A stretch of DNA of 64,000 bases, taken from the NCBI RefSeq assembly GCF_028389875.1, contig NC_084675.1:22902412-22966411 (forward strand), in the 5' to 3' direction. Of this stretch, positions 9,901-25,878 are shown one piece after another. The position numbers and the translations under genes were made by a program. The DNA comes from Rhea pennata. Its lineage: Eukaryota > Chordata > Aves > Rheiformes > Rheidae. Within the stretch, counting starts at the first letter, position 1; every line of letters starts with the position of its first letter. The notes under the pieces were generated by a model. That model was not told the DNA's origin and made no database searches. It was given only the letters and a program-made list of their open reading frames with translations.

Positions 9901-10485
9901 GGTGTGGGGCCCCTTGGGGCACAGGGACGCACACGGCTTGGGGACACGTGCGGTGCCATGGGGACGCACGGGCATGGGGGTGCATGGGCGCGGGGCCACA
10001 TGGGGTGGTGTGGGGCCCCTTGGGGCACAGGGATGCACACGGCTTGGGGACACGTGCGGTGCCATGGGGACGCACGGGCATGGGGGTGCATGGGCGCGGG
10101 GACACAGGGTGGCAGGGAGACACGGGGTACGGGGATGCACAGGGTGTGGGGACACCCAGAGCAGCCTGGGGACACGTGGGGTGGCGTGGGGACGCATGGG
10201 CACGGGGGTGTTCGGGCACGGGGACGCGCAGGGCGTGGGGACACCGGGGCTGGCGGGAGCCACGCGGCGCTGGCGGGGCCGGCGCCGGCGGGTGACGGGG
10301 CCGGCGCCGCCGTCCCGCAGGTGAAGGCAGCCCTGGGGGACGCGGCCGCCCACGAGGAGCCCATCGCCTTCGAGGAGCTGCAGGGCGCCTGCCGCACGCG
10401 CTACGGGTACCCCAGCCGCGCCGCCGCCGCCGCCCGGGCCCTGCCGCTGGTGCTGGCGCTGGCGCTGCCGGGCGCCCTGCTCTAG
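3986..10485 (+). CDS. DPEP1: Dipeptidase 1 (membrane dipeptidase), 10 exons, complete
   Basis: Zinc-dependent, GPI-anchored renal-type dipeptidase that cleaves dipeptides, cystinyl-bis-glycine and leukotriene D4 outside the cell. Coding exons: 3986-4092, 6823-6955, 7604-7736, 7826-7976, 8500-8569, 8683-8859, 8936-9020, 9104-9179, 9525-9660 and 10321-10485. All junctions keep phase and give 410 residues (human is about 411). Residues 1-17 form a signal peptide. The metal ligands known in human DPEP1 are all present with a +1 offset: H37 and D39 in HND, E142 in VEGGHS, H215 in DLAHVS and H236 in FSHSSA. D305 in GGDYDG is the expected catalytic-pocket Asp. NLT and NGT near residues 57-65 are candidate glycosylation sites. 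The C-terminus ends in an Ala/Leu-rich hydrophobic tail typical of a GPI signal. DPEP2 and DPEP3 are less likely because CHMP1A is the neighbour. Introns 1, 2, 4 and 9 contain minisatellites. Confidence 0.95.
4385..6045. repeat. 50-bp minisatellite, about 33 copies, in DPEP1 intron 1
   Basis: Tandem units of 48-50 bp, recognisable by the recurring core GTGCACCC every 50 bases from about 4418 to 6006. Each unit contains CCGTTGGGGTCCCGGCT, then CAGTGCACCCGGGG, then GCCGGGCGCTGCCGGCGCTG. Variants are CCGTGGGGAT for CCGTTGGGGT, GGTGCTG for GGCGCTG, and TCTGTGCAC for TCAGTGCAC. Because 50 is not a multiple of three and the unit lacks stops, long ORFs run through it in all three plus frames and also on the minus strand. 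None is a gene. Confidence 0.97.
6631..6780. repeat. GGAC/GGAT tetranucleotide microsatellite in DPEP1 intron 1
   Basis: About 150 bp of mixed GGAC, GGAT and GGGC tetranucleotides ending roughly 40 bases before the exon 2 acceptor at 6823. The array occupies the region where a branch point and pyrimidine tract would lie; only a short pyrimidine-rich stretch (CCGCCTGCCCTGCCC) separates it from the acceptor. Confidence 0.9.
7010..7530. repeat. 31-bp minisatellite in DPEP1 intron 2
   Basis: About 16 tandem copies of a roughly 31-bp unit built from GGTGGGAGGGGGACA and TGGAGCTGGGCACGG, with an alternating subtype carrying TGGAAATGGGTGCTGG. It fills most of the intron between exons ending at 6955 and starting at 7604. 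G-rich on the sense strand. Confidence 0.92.
7985..8440. repeat. Higher-order repeat (about 120 bp) in DPEP1 intron 4
   Basis: Short GCTGGGATGGGGACACA-like units are organised into a larger period of about 120 bp. The marker GGCCGGGACGGGGCTGCTGCC recurs at about 8040, 8160 and 8281, each followed by similar variants, and a fourth partial copy is at about 8400. Two nested periods indicate segmental amplification of an older minisatellite. Confidence 0.88.
9290..9440. repeat. Short GGTGGGACGGGTGAT-type tandem repeat in DPEP1 intron 8
   Basis: Imperfect units alternating GGTGGGAC, GGGTGATGGGAC and AACTGGTGGGAC. The period is irregular (about 12-30 bp). It lies inside the intron between exons ending at 9179 and starting at 9525. 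Confidence 0.75.
9661..10260. repeat. Higher-order repeat (about 107 bp) in DPEP1 intron 9
   Basis: GGGCACGGGGACGCA-like short units lie inside a 107-bp super-unit. The marker GGTGGTGTGGGGCCCCTTGG recurs at about 9791, 9898 and 10004. It begins immediately after the exon 9 donor at 9660 and ends about 60 bases before the exon 10 acceptor. Confidence 0.9.
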
Positions 10486-10513
10486 CGCCGCGGGGCGCCG
10501 GCCGCGACGGAGA

Positions 10514-10519
10514 AATAAA
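10514..10519 (+). terminator. DPEP1: DPEP1 poly(A) signal AATAAA
   Basis: A canonical AATAAA starts 29 bases after the stop codon (TAG at 10483-10485). The predicted 3' UTR is therefore only about 50 bases, very short for a vertebrate gene. Confidence 0.85.
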
Positions 10520-11395
10520 GCTGTGCTCCGAGCCCCGCGGGCAGCGTGCGTCGCCGCCGGGACCCCCGCGCCGCCCGCGCTCCCTTGCCCTGGCAGAGGG
10601 TCCGGCGCTGCCCGGCTCGCCCCGCGCCAGCCCCCCCCCGTCCCCAGCCAGCCCCTGCCGCAGGCTCCGCTCCGAGCCGCGGCCGCGCCGGGAGCGGCAC
10701 GTGGAGGCGACAGGCGGCCACGGGGCTGCCTCCGCAGGACACTTACGTTAATCATTAGCTAATTAATTGGCTGCTCCATCATCTCGTTAGCAATTTCCTC
10801 TTGCGTTTGGGAACAGCCTGTCTTCAGAGCGGAGGCGGAAAACAGGCTCGCGAAGGAGCGCCGGCTTCCCGCGGCTCCCGCACCTTGGCTACGGCACAGG
10901 GCCCCGGCTGCCGGCGGGGAGCCGCGGCCCCCCCGGGCGGCGAGGCGCTGCCAGGCCCTCCCGCGGGGACGTGGCACGTCCCCCTCCGGGGAAGCTGCCG
11001 GTGCCCACGGCCGGACCGGCTCCCCAGCCTCCCCGTGCGGTTGCAAGCCGGGAGTCTCCCCTTGGCGAGATAACTGCGGGCGAGGGGCAGCTGCCCACCG
11101 CCCGCGGGCGCAGGGAGCTGCCAGCGAGCCGGGCAGCCCCAGAACGAGCCGGGGGGAAGGAGCCAGGCGCCCGGGGGCTGCACTGCTCCCCCTCGGCCGT
11201 GGGGCCTGGTGCTGGGGAAGGCGAGCGGGCCACGCCGCTGCTGCAGGGCGAGGGGGAGCAGGGAGGGCTGCAGCCAGCAGCACCGGCCCCGGCCCCAGCC
11301 CCAGCAGCGGCCTCCTGCCCCGGGCTCCGCGCTGCACCCCCGCGGAGGCCTCCCTCTGAGCCCCGCAACGCTCCAACACTGACGTTCTGGGATTG
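10520..11395. other. Intergenic region between DPEP1 and CHMP1A 3' ends
   Basis: GC-rich convergent intergenic sequence with an isolated AT-rich island at about 10741-10800 (homeodomain-type motifs, annotated separately). Long ORFs such as 10759-11379 on minus are compositionally biased and show no domain. No gene annotated. Confidence 0.6.
10747..10759. promoter_or_regulatory. HNF1-like palindrome in an AT-rich island
   Basis: GTTAATCATTAGC matches the HNF1 consensus GTTAATNATTAAC at every fixed position but one. It is followed at once by TAATTAATTGG, a homeodomain-type core. Both sit in a block of low GC surrounded by CpG-rich DNA, about 230 bases past the DPEP1 poly(A) signal. HNF1 drives many kidney and gut brush-border genes, so a DPEP1 downstream enhancer is a reasonable guess but untested. 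Confidence 0.35.
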
Positions 11396-11401
11396 TTTAT
11401 T
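11396..11401 (-). terminator. CHMP1A: CHMP1A poly(A) signal AATAAA
   Basis: TTTATT on plus is AATAAA on minus. It is the clearest canonical hexamer I saw downstream of the CHMP1A stop at 13334, implying a 3' UTR of about 1.9 kb. Human CHMP1A also has a long 3' UTR as I recall. Confidence 0.65.
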
Positions 11402-12829
11402 TAAAATAGCAGAAAGTAAATCAACACGAGTTTGGAAGAGAAGAAAAAGGCAAATGAAACAAAGCTTTAAAAAACCCCAAACCAGAAAACATCACGCAGA
11501 CCGCGCAGAGAGGCAGGGGCTCCTCAGGGCCGGAGGGCGCGTCCCCGTTCCCAGCCCCACGGACGGCATTCGGCATCCGTGCAGAGCTGGGCCACTGCCA
11601 GAGCCCCCGCAGCCCAGCGTCCCCCCCAGCCCGGCGGGGAGCCGGAGCCGGGGGGCCAGCGCTCCGGGGAGGGGGGCCGGCCCCGGCAGCCTCCCCGCTG
11701 CGGGGGGCTCGGGGTGGGGGGAAGGATGCTCTTCAGGCCGCGGGATGTCCGCTGCCGAGGCCACCGAACTCGGGAGAAACAGCAAGGAGAGCGGGAAGTG
11801 TCTTTGTTACAGGTCGGCCTCCGGCCTGCAGCGAGTGCTGCCCAGGGCAGCGTACGCCACCGGGCTGAGCCTCCCGCTGGCGCTGGAAGCTGGGCCACTC
11901 TCCCTCCACCCATACTTTTGTTTTTCCCTAGTGATAGCACAGTCCAAAGCAGCAGCTGTGCATGACTAAAAAATTCCCTTAAAAAAAAAAAAAACGAATA
12001 TTTGAACAGAAAACTGGTGAATCATACCCACTCTGCTGCAGCAGGACTGGTCACACAGCCTAGGCAGCACACAGCACAGCTCGGCACCGTCAGCACGCGC
12101 GGCACCACGCCAGCTCCAGCACAGGTGGGGACAACGGAGAGGAAAAGGCAGCAGAGAGACCCACGGAGCAGGCCAGAGCCAGGCGACAGTGCCGGGACAC
12201 ACTGTCAGGACGGTTTGGCATTCAGTTGGGGGTTTGTCACTCCCATCCCCGGCTGGGGGATATTTAGAAACAAGGCTAGGGAAGGCTGCTGTCACCGTGG
12301 CTGCCAGCCCAGGAGTGGAAGCTGCTGTAATCCAGTCCCAGTTGCTGGATGCCTGGCCCGGACCAGCCCATGTGGGAGGACGCAGCCCGGAAAATTCACT
12401 TCCAGACCTCAGCAGTTGCAGACAGTGAATTTGAACTTAAACACAAACAAGTGCTTGTGCAGGGCAGGGCAAACATCTTAAAGGTCACTTTTCAGCAAAG
12501 AGATCCAGGGAGATTTGCATGCCAAGACAGAGTTAGTGATTGGCAAAGTGAAGTTTGCAAATAGGGCACCAACTGACTGCTATAAACTGCATAATGATGG
12601 CTTGGGAAGGTCACTGCTAGGGAAGAGACACGATGGCACAACCACACCTTCCTGCAAGGCACTAACCCTCCCAGAAACACCACAGGCAAGAAGACAACCC
12701 CGGTCAGAGTCCTCTTCCTAGCCAACTGCAACACAAAGAGAACCTCTTAGGTCTCTCCCTGCTCCACAAAGTTAGCTGCTGCGAGCCCCTAGCAAAGGGC
12801 TGCCCACAGCTGAGGCCCAGCCTAGAACA

Positions 12830-12874
<45 letters not shown>

Positions 12875-13333
12875 GTTACACAGGAAGAGGAGTCAGGCAT
12901 CAGCACCCGAGCAGATTCTGCAACCTACCTCCAGAAAGACTAATTTAGTGTTAAATCTGGAGCAGCACATTGCTCTCATCCAGAGCCCTGGAATGCTGCA
13001 AGGAACCTGCAGCATCCCTCAAATGAAAAACACCCTGAAATCAGAACCAGCAAAGTATTTTCCAAGGCCAGAACAAGGCTGTGTTTGCTCAGCAACCCCC
13101 CACCAGAATCTCTGCCTGCTCTGGGAGAAGTCACCAGCATCACACCGTAAAAGAAGAGTCTAACCAGAGCCAGGCAGGGCTGGGAACGTGCTGATGGAGG
13201 GGTTGGTAGGCTCTGCCTGGCTAGTAGGTCAGAGCAAGGATGTAGCAGAGGCTATATGGAAGGAGTTCCAGGGCCTCCTCCACCCCACACACAACTAGTG
13301 TGGGGCAGCAGTCCATAGGGATGACGGGAAACC
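11402..13333 (-). other. CHMP1A: CHMP1A 3' UTR (predicted)
   Basis: Sequence between the CHMP1A stop codon and its predicted poly(A) signal. It has moderate GC and no conserved ORF. It includes an A-rich tract at 11980-11995 and a long T/A junction tract at 12830-12872 (annotated separately). Nothing else recognised. Confidence 0.6.
12830..12872. repeat. T13-A30 homopolymer junction in the CHMP1A 3' UTR
   Basis: Thirteen T are followed directly by thirty A on the plus strand. In the CHMP1A transcript (minus) this is U30 followed by A13, which could pair with itself into an A-U hairpin. No flanking retroposon body or target-site duplication was recognised. Confidence 0.85.
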
Positions 13334-17141
<3,808 letters not shown>

Positions 17142-17198
17142 CCTGCCCCGCTAACCGCTTCCGGGAGCCGCCGCCGCTTCCGGGGTCGCTCGCCGACC

Positions 17199-17208
17199 TC
17201 TCGCGAGA
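17199..17208. promoter_or_regulatory. Palindromic TCTCGCGAGA (BANP-type) motif
   Basis: Exact ten-base CG-containing palindrome, known as the BANP-bound element of CpG-island promoters in vertebrates. It lies 58 bases upstream of the CHMP1A ATG. Confidence 0.7.
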
Positions 17209-17225
17209 GCGGGGCCGCCGCGCGA

Positions 17226-17234
17226 GTCACGTGA
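17226..17234. promoter_or_regulatory. CLEAR-type E-box GTCACGTGA
   Basis: GTCACGTGA matches nine of ten positions of the TFEB/TFE3 CLEAR element and also USF sites. It lies about 90 bases upstream of the CHMP1A start. Given the endolysosomal role of CHMP1A, TFEB-family regulation is plausible but inferred. Confidence 0.5.
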
Positions 17235-17709
17235 GGGGCGGGGCCCGGGGCGGGGCACCGAGGGGCGGGGCCCAGAGGGGGCGGGGCGTGGGGCCCCCAC
17301 CCCGCAGCGGGGCGCGGTGGGGGCCCGGGGCGGCTCCTACCCGGAACCGTGGCCGGGGAGAGGCGCCTGGAGGAGGGCCGGGGCCCGGCGCTGCCCCGGG
17401 GCACCGCGGCGGGGACCGTCCCGGGCCTGGCCCTGCTCTGCCGCAGGCCGGGAGACCGGGGCGGGGAGCGGGAGGCGCCGGGAGGGCCGAGGGCCCTCGT
17501 CCTGCGGGCCTCGCGCCTCAAACCGCCTCGCCGTGCCTGGGGGACCGGGGCTCGGCCCCGTGCCGCTGCCCGGCTCACCCCGAGGGCGGGCGGTGCCCCC
17601 CGGGGCGGCCGCCGTCTCCCCGCGGCCCCGGACCGCCGGGCCGAGGCGGTCGCCGACGAGTCACAAAGAGCTCCGAGGTCAGCCGGGGCGGCCCCGGCGC
17701 CGCGCATCT

Positions 17710-19233
17710 ATGGGGCATGTGTTCAGCAGGGCCACACACACGAAAGGTAACGGGCCTTTCCCCAGGGCGGCCGAACAGCCGGTGCTTAGGTGGACCGACA
17801 CGTTTCCCTCCCCGCTCTGTGGGTGGCGACTTGGCCTGGCCCTTGCCGACGGGGCTCACGTGCCCTCGTCAGCACCTCCACGTTGCTCGAGAGGGAGCAG
17901 CCATCAACCTAGATTTTCTCTTTTGAAAATGCTTCATCCAACAGAAAGAAATTTTATACCCAACCTGATCTTGTGGGCAGAGGGAGAGATCAAGGAACAA
18001 CGTATTATGGGTTTCTGCTGCACAAAGAGTCTCAGTGTGATTAATTTGCTATAAAAACCTTTTCTCCTGCAATGCAATGGCTCCAGTCTTTCTTCTAGCT
18101 CTGTGCACACACATAAAAGAGAGAAGAGAAATGGGGCACTTCCTATTGTGCTGTGCTCTCCTTCTGATCAGATAGCCAAGTTTAATGAACTTTTTTACAC
18201 ATAGCAAATATTTCTGGATGTGTGTTTGGAATAGCTGTGGGGGAAGGCAGGTGGGGAGCAACTCCCAATGACTGCAGGGTCCCAGAGCTCTGAGCGCAGC
18301 GCTGACAATGGGAGAGTTTTAGCCAACCTTTCTCCTTTGCGTTCAAAATCCCCACTGCAGCGGGAGGCCAGCACAACGCAGCGAGCAGCCAGGGCGCAGC
18401 GCACAGGCGGGCGGCTCCCACGGGCAGCCACGACATCCACAGCGTCGCCAGCCAACTCTCAGCGAAACAATCCAGTCATCTGTTGACGGATGGACCCCAC
18501 CAGAAAGGTAGGGGACGAAGAGCAGAGCAGTCACCAGCTGCACCCAGGCTGCGCTCTGTGTAGCTGCGCCCGGGAGGTGTTTGCCTGGCACTTGTTTATG
18601 GTCCTGCAGATAGTCTTCCTTAAGTGATTCCCATTTTCCCTGGAGGTGAACAAACAAGAGGGATCGAGCAGGGGGCTGTCCCAGCTCGAGTAGCCCAGGT
18701 AGGCAGCAGCTTCCTGGCGTTCTTCAGGGCAGGGCTGAGACCCTGGAGGGATCCCAAGGAATCTCCCAAGCAGGATCCCTCCCTCGCTGTGCTGGCAGCT
18801 GTCCCCAGTGCTCACCAGGCTCCTGATGGGTCACACTGCCACAGCAAGCCTTCCCTCTCCCCCTCCCTTGGTTTTCCGAACTCTAGTTCAGTAAAATCGC
18901 CTAGACCTGGCGCTTGTCTGTCATCCTGCTTGCTTTGCCAGCACCTGCGTTCCCTCTGGTGCTTTTTGCTTCAGAGCAAACTAGCAGGCGGGGGGGCCTG
19001 ACACAAGGCTTCTTCCCCTCTCTGTTCCTTCAGGGGAAAAAGCGACGAAGAAAAAAACTCATGTTCCAAAAATTGTTATCACGGGGCCGCTGGAAGACTC
19101 AACCTCCTTTAATTCGCTGAACGACCTCCCGGAGTCCCAGACCATCAGAGATGTAGTGGACTACGGGCCGTACTACGTGCACAGGAAGCCCAGCACGGCG
19201 GAGCCTTACCGCTCCGAGCAGCAGACGGCCTGA
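17710..19233 (+). CDS. SPATA33: SPATA33-like sperm calcineurin adaptor, 2 exons (predicted)
   Basis: Exons 17710-17746 and 19034-19233 join in phase (G from exon 1 plus GG) to a 78-residue basic protein starting MGHVFSRATHTK. The C-terminal stretch TIRDVVDYGPYYVHRKPSTAEPY closely parallels the human SPATA33 C-terminus I recall (TIREPEDWGPYRRHRNPSTADAY), and the position between CHMP1A and CDK10 is the SPATA33 locus. Mammalian SPATA33 tethers testis calcineurin to sperm mitochondria through a PxIxIT motif. Here residues 24-29 read PKIVIT, an exact PxIxIT match, preceded by a Lys-rich stretch. The protein is shorter than the human one, so an internal exon may be missing from the model or the lineage may have a reduced form. 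The second exon is well supported; the first is chosen on phase, donor quality and an MG start similar to the human protein. No canonical poly(A) signal was seen within 200 bases of the stop. Confidence 0.68.
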
Positions 19234-19411
19234 GCGGCGCCGGGGCGCGCCGAGGCCGCAGCCCCGCGCCCCCGCCGCTCGCCGAATAGCAACCTTAGTC
19301 AGAGCGCAGCTCCTCTCGGCCTCGCTTTCCGCGGCGGCGGCGGCGCCGGGAGCGGCCCCGCTTCGCCCGGGCCGGCGCAGGCCCCGCGGCCCCTCTCGCC
19401 GCAGGCCGCGC

Positions 19412-19424
19412 CTTGCCTAGCAAC
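19412..19424. promoter_or_regulatory. RFX X-box-like motif CTTGCCTAGCAAC
   Basis: Matches the RFX consensus GTTGCC-N-AGCAAC at all but the first base. A second half-site, GGTTGCCAAGG, follows immediately at 19425-19435. RFX factors control ciliary genes, and CDK10/cyclin M is reported to restrain ciliogenesis. The same DNA could also serve the adjacent sperm gene SPATA33. Confidence 0.5.
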
Positions 19425-19465
19425 GGTTGCCAAGGGGCCGCCATGGGAGGGGGAGGTGCGGCACT

Positions 19466-19652
19466 GCGCATGCGCGAGGCCGGGCTCTGGAGCGTGCAGC
19501 CGACTCGGCGCATGCGTGAGGGTGGGCTCGGCGCTGCGGGGAGGGGCGGTACCGCGCATGCGTACCAGGGAGGCCCGCCGTCGGCCAATGGCGAGGGCGC
19601 ATGCGCTATGGGGGGGCGGGCCTCAGCAGGAAGTGACGTCCCGGCGCATGTG
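19466..19652. promoter_or_regulatory. Array of four NRF1 motifs plus one degenerate copy
   Basis: Four exact GCGCATGCG cores start at 19466, 19508, 19554 and 19597 (spacings 42, 46 and 43), and a GCGCATGTG variant starts at 19644 (spacing 47). The sequence between motifs is not obviously repeated, so this is a motif array rather than a simple tandem duplication. Confidence 0.75.
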
Positions 19653-19674
19653 GGGGGGGGGGGGGCCGGGCGGC

Positions 19675-24251
<4,577 letters not shown>

Positions 24252-24975
24252 ACCGCTGTCCCATGGGAGGGAGCGTCTGCGGCCCTGGGGAGCCGGCAGG
24301 AGCCAGCCCTGCCAGGAGGAGGTACAGCGACGCAGGAGCAGGGACGGCCCCGTGGCTGGGCTGGGTGCAGGCTGTCTGCCCCGCTCTGCCGCCCGCTGGG
24401 GGCTTGCACCTTGCTCCGCGGTGGAGTGGCACTAATGCTGCGGGCGCTGTCGCCTCCCGGGCCAGGCCTTGGCTGTGCTGCCCCAACCCTATCAGCCCCA
24501 GGAAGGGTCTCACTAGGGGAGCCTGTCCCAGCCGCCAACACTCCAAGGTCCTGTGTGGAGCTGCTTGTGATGGGAACATGCACCAGCCAGACAGCTCAGC
24601 TGAATCGCTGGTCCCGCGGTGGAGCGAAGAGTGCTGGACTGCAATGGGGCAGTGCTGCAACCTGCTTCCCTTTGCTTAGTGCCAGCTTCCTTGTGCTGCT
24701 CCAGATCTAAAGAGGCTGCAGCCCAGGGCGGCGCTGGGAGCTGCAGGTGGATTGCAGCCCTGAGCCTTCCTCCTCCCTGGGGCTGGCAGCAGCAGCGCTG
24801 CCTGCCCGGGGTGGGAGAAAGGAGAGAGGTGGCCCTAGGCCTCCCTCGGGTTCAGTGGTGAGGTGTGAGGGTGCTGGCTGAGGGCTGGCCGGGGGAGGCC
24901 TCGGCGTGCTCGCTGTCTGCAGCATGCCAGCTGCATGCATGGATTTGTCTTCATTAAAAGCATCTGCAAGCAGCA
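24252..24975 (+). other. CDK10: CDK10 3' UTR
   Basis: Non-coding extension from the CDK10 stop to just past ATTAAA at 24953-24958. Small ORFs on both strands lack domain support. Confidence 0.7.
24953..24958 (+). terminator. CDK10: CDK10 poly(A) signal ATTAAA
   Basis: ATTAAA, the commonest variant of AATAAA, about 700 bases after the stop, embedded in TTCATTAAAAGCATCTGC as in many vertebrate 3' ends. Confidence 0.75.
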
Positions 24976-25530
24976 AAGGTGAGGAATGACCCGCTCGTCT
25001 CCTGGGGCTCAGCCTCCTCCCAGGGCGCAGCCACAGCGCTCGGGCAGGAAGGAAGCCGTGCCCTTACCTAACATCCTGCTGCGCAGCTGGGCTGGGAGGA
25101 GCCATGCCCTGCTGTACCCTCTCCTGTGTCGCCCACCCGCTCAGCCCTGCGCAGCAGGGACAGCCATGGGCACTGCCTCCTGGAAACAGCTTTTAGCTGA
25201 GCCCGGCCCCGCTGTCCTGGGAGGAGAGCGCTGCTCTGTCAGGGTAACAGGGCTGTGCCCTTGCCTGTCCTGCTGCCCTGTGGCACCAAGTGAGCGGTTT
25301 CTTCCTCCATGTAGCTAAGGGCGAGAGGGCTCCAGCTGCTGCTCAGCACAGACCTGGCCGTGGCCTAACATCCCTGATGAGGTGAGAGCAAAATCCTGCC
25401 AGGCTCGAGGCTGGGGTGGCCCAGCAACCCGTCCCAGCCGCCCCCTTGGGCTGTGCTGACGCCAACACAACTGGTTCCTCCCAGCTCCCTCCCCGCAGGG
25501 ACCAGACTACCATGCCATGCGCAGCTGCGT
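24976..25530. other. Convergent intergenic gap CDK10 / SPATA2L
   Basis: About 550 bp between two converging 3' ends. Unremarkable GC-moderate sequence; I see no gene, repeat or RNA in it. Confidence 0.6.
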
Positions 25531-25536
25531 TTTACT
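25531..25536 (-). terminator. SPATA2L: SPATA2L variant poly(A) signal AGTAAA
   Basis: TTTACT on plus is AGTAAA on minus, about 340 bases after the stop codon. I noticed no AATAAA or ATTAAA on this strand between the stop and the CDK10 3' end, so this variant is the best candidate. Confidence 0.45.
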
Positions 25537-25878
25537 GAGATGCACTGAGCCGTTTACAGGGTGGGGAGAGACTGGTCCTGGCACACCGGAGCCTAGGACC
25601 CACTGCCTGAGGAGGGGGGAACAGGCTACCTGGTGCCGCCCAGCAGCAGGGCTGCAGAGCTCAGCGCAGGCCCTGCTGCCCTGACCCTTTGAAGGGAGCG
25701 CTGGGCTGAGACCATCAGTCTCCTCACCCTCAGGCCCAGCAGCAGCTGCCTGGAGGCCCGTGAGCCACCCAGATCCCCTTCCGGCTGCGCAGGAAACGCA
25801 GTGCGGCCAGCAGCAGTTCCCCTTCAAGCCGGGCTGGCAGGAGCTGGCCGCAGCCCTGTCCCGCAGCTTTGCTGCCAG

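Larger units (their letters stand above)
17142..17709. promoter_or_regulatory. CpG-island promoter between CHMP1A and SPATA33
   Basis: Head-to-head CpG-dense interval of about 570 bp. Next to the CHMP1A start it carries two CTTCCGG ETS sites (17156-17162 and 17177-17183), a perfect palindromic TCTCGCGAGA (17199-17208), GTCACGTGA (17226-17234) and several GGGGCGGGGC SP-type boxes up to about 17290. This is typical of a TATA-less housekeeping bidirectional promoter. The right part near the SPATA33 start has no clear core element. Confidence 0.65.
19234..19674 (+). promoter_or_regulatory. CDK10: CDK10 promoter: X-box, NRF1 array, CCAAT and ETS/CRE
   Basis: CpG-island promoter directly following the SPATA33 stop. 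In order it holds an RFX X-box-like CTTGCCTAGCAAC (19412-19424), GCGCATGCG cores at 19466, 19508, 19554 and 19597, a weaker GCGCATGTG at 19644, a CCAAT box in CGGCCAATGG (about 19582-19591), and a composite AGGAAGTGACGTC (ETS plus CRE) at 19628-19640, about 35 bases before the ATG. There is no TATA box. Confidence 0.7.

Noticed and set aside
10759-11379. 206-codon minus ORF between DPEP1 and CHMP1A
   Set aside because: Compositional ORF in GC-rich DNA beyond the CHMP1A poly(A) signal, with no similarity to a known family.
12830-12872. Poly(A) tract as the tail of a retroposon
   Set aside because: No SINE or LINE body, no target-site duplication and no processed-gene sequence was seen next to it.
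18914-19120. 68-codon plus ORF with a hydrophobic start near SPATA33
   Set aside because: It crosses the acceptor at 19034 in the wrong frame. The conserved SPATA33 frame needs a codon completed from an upstream exon.
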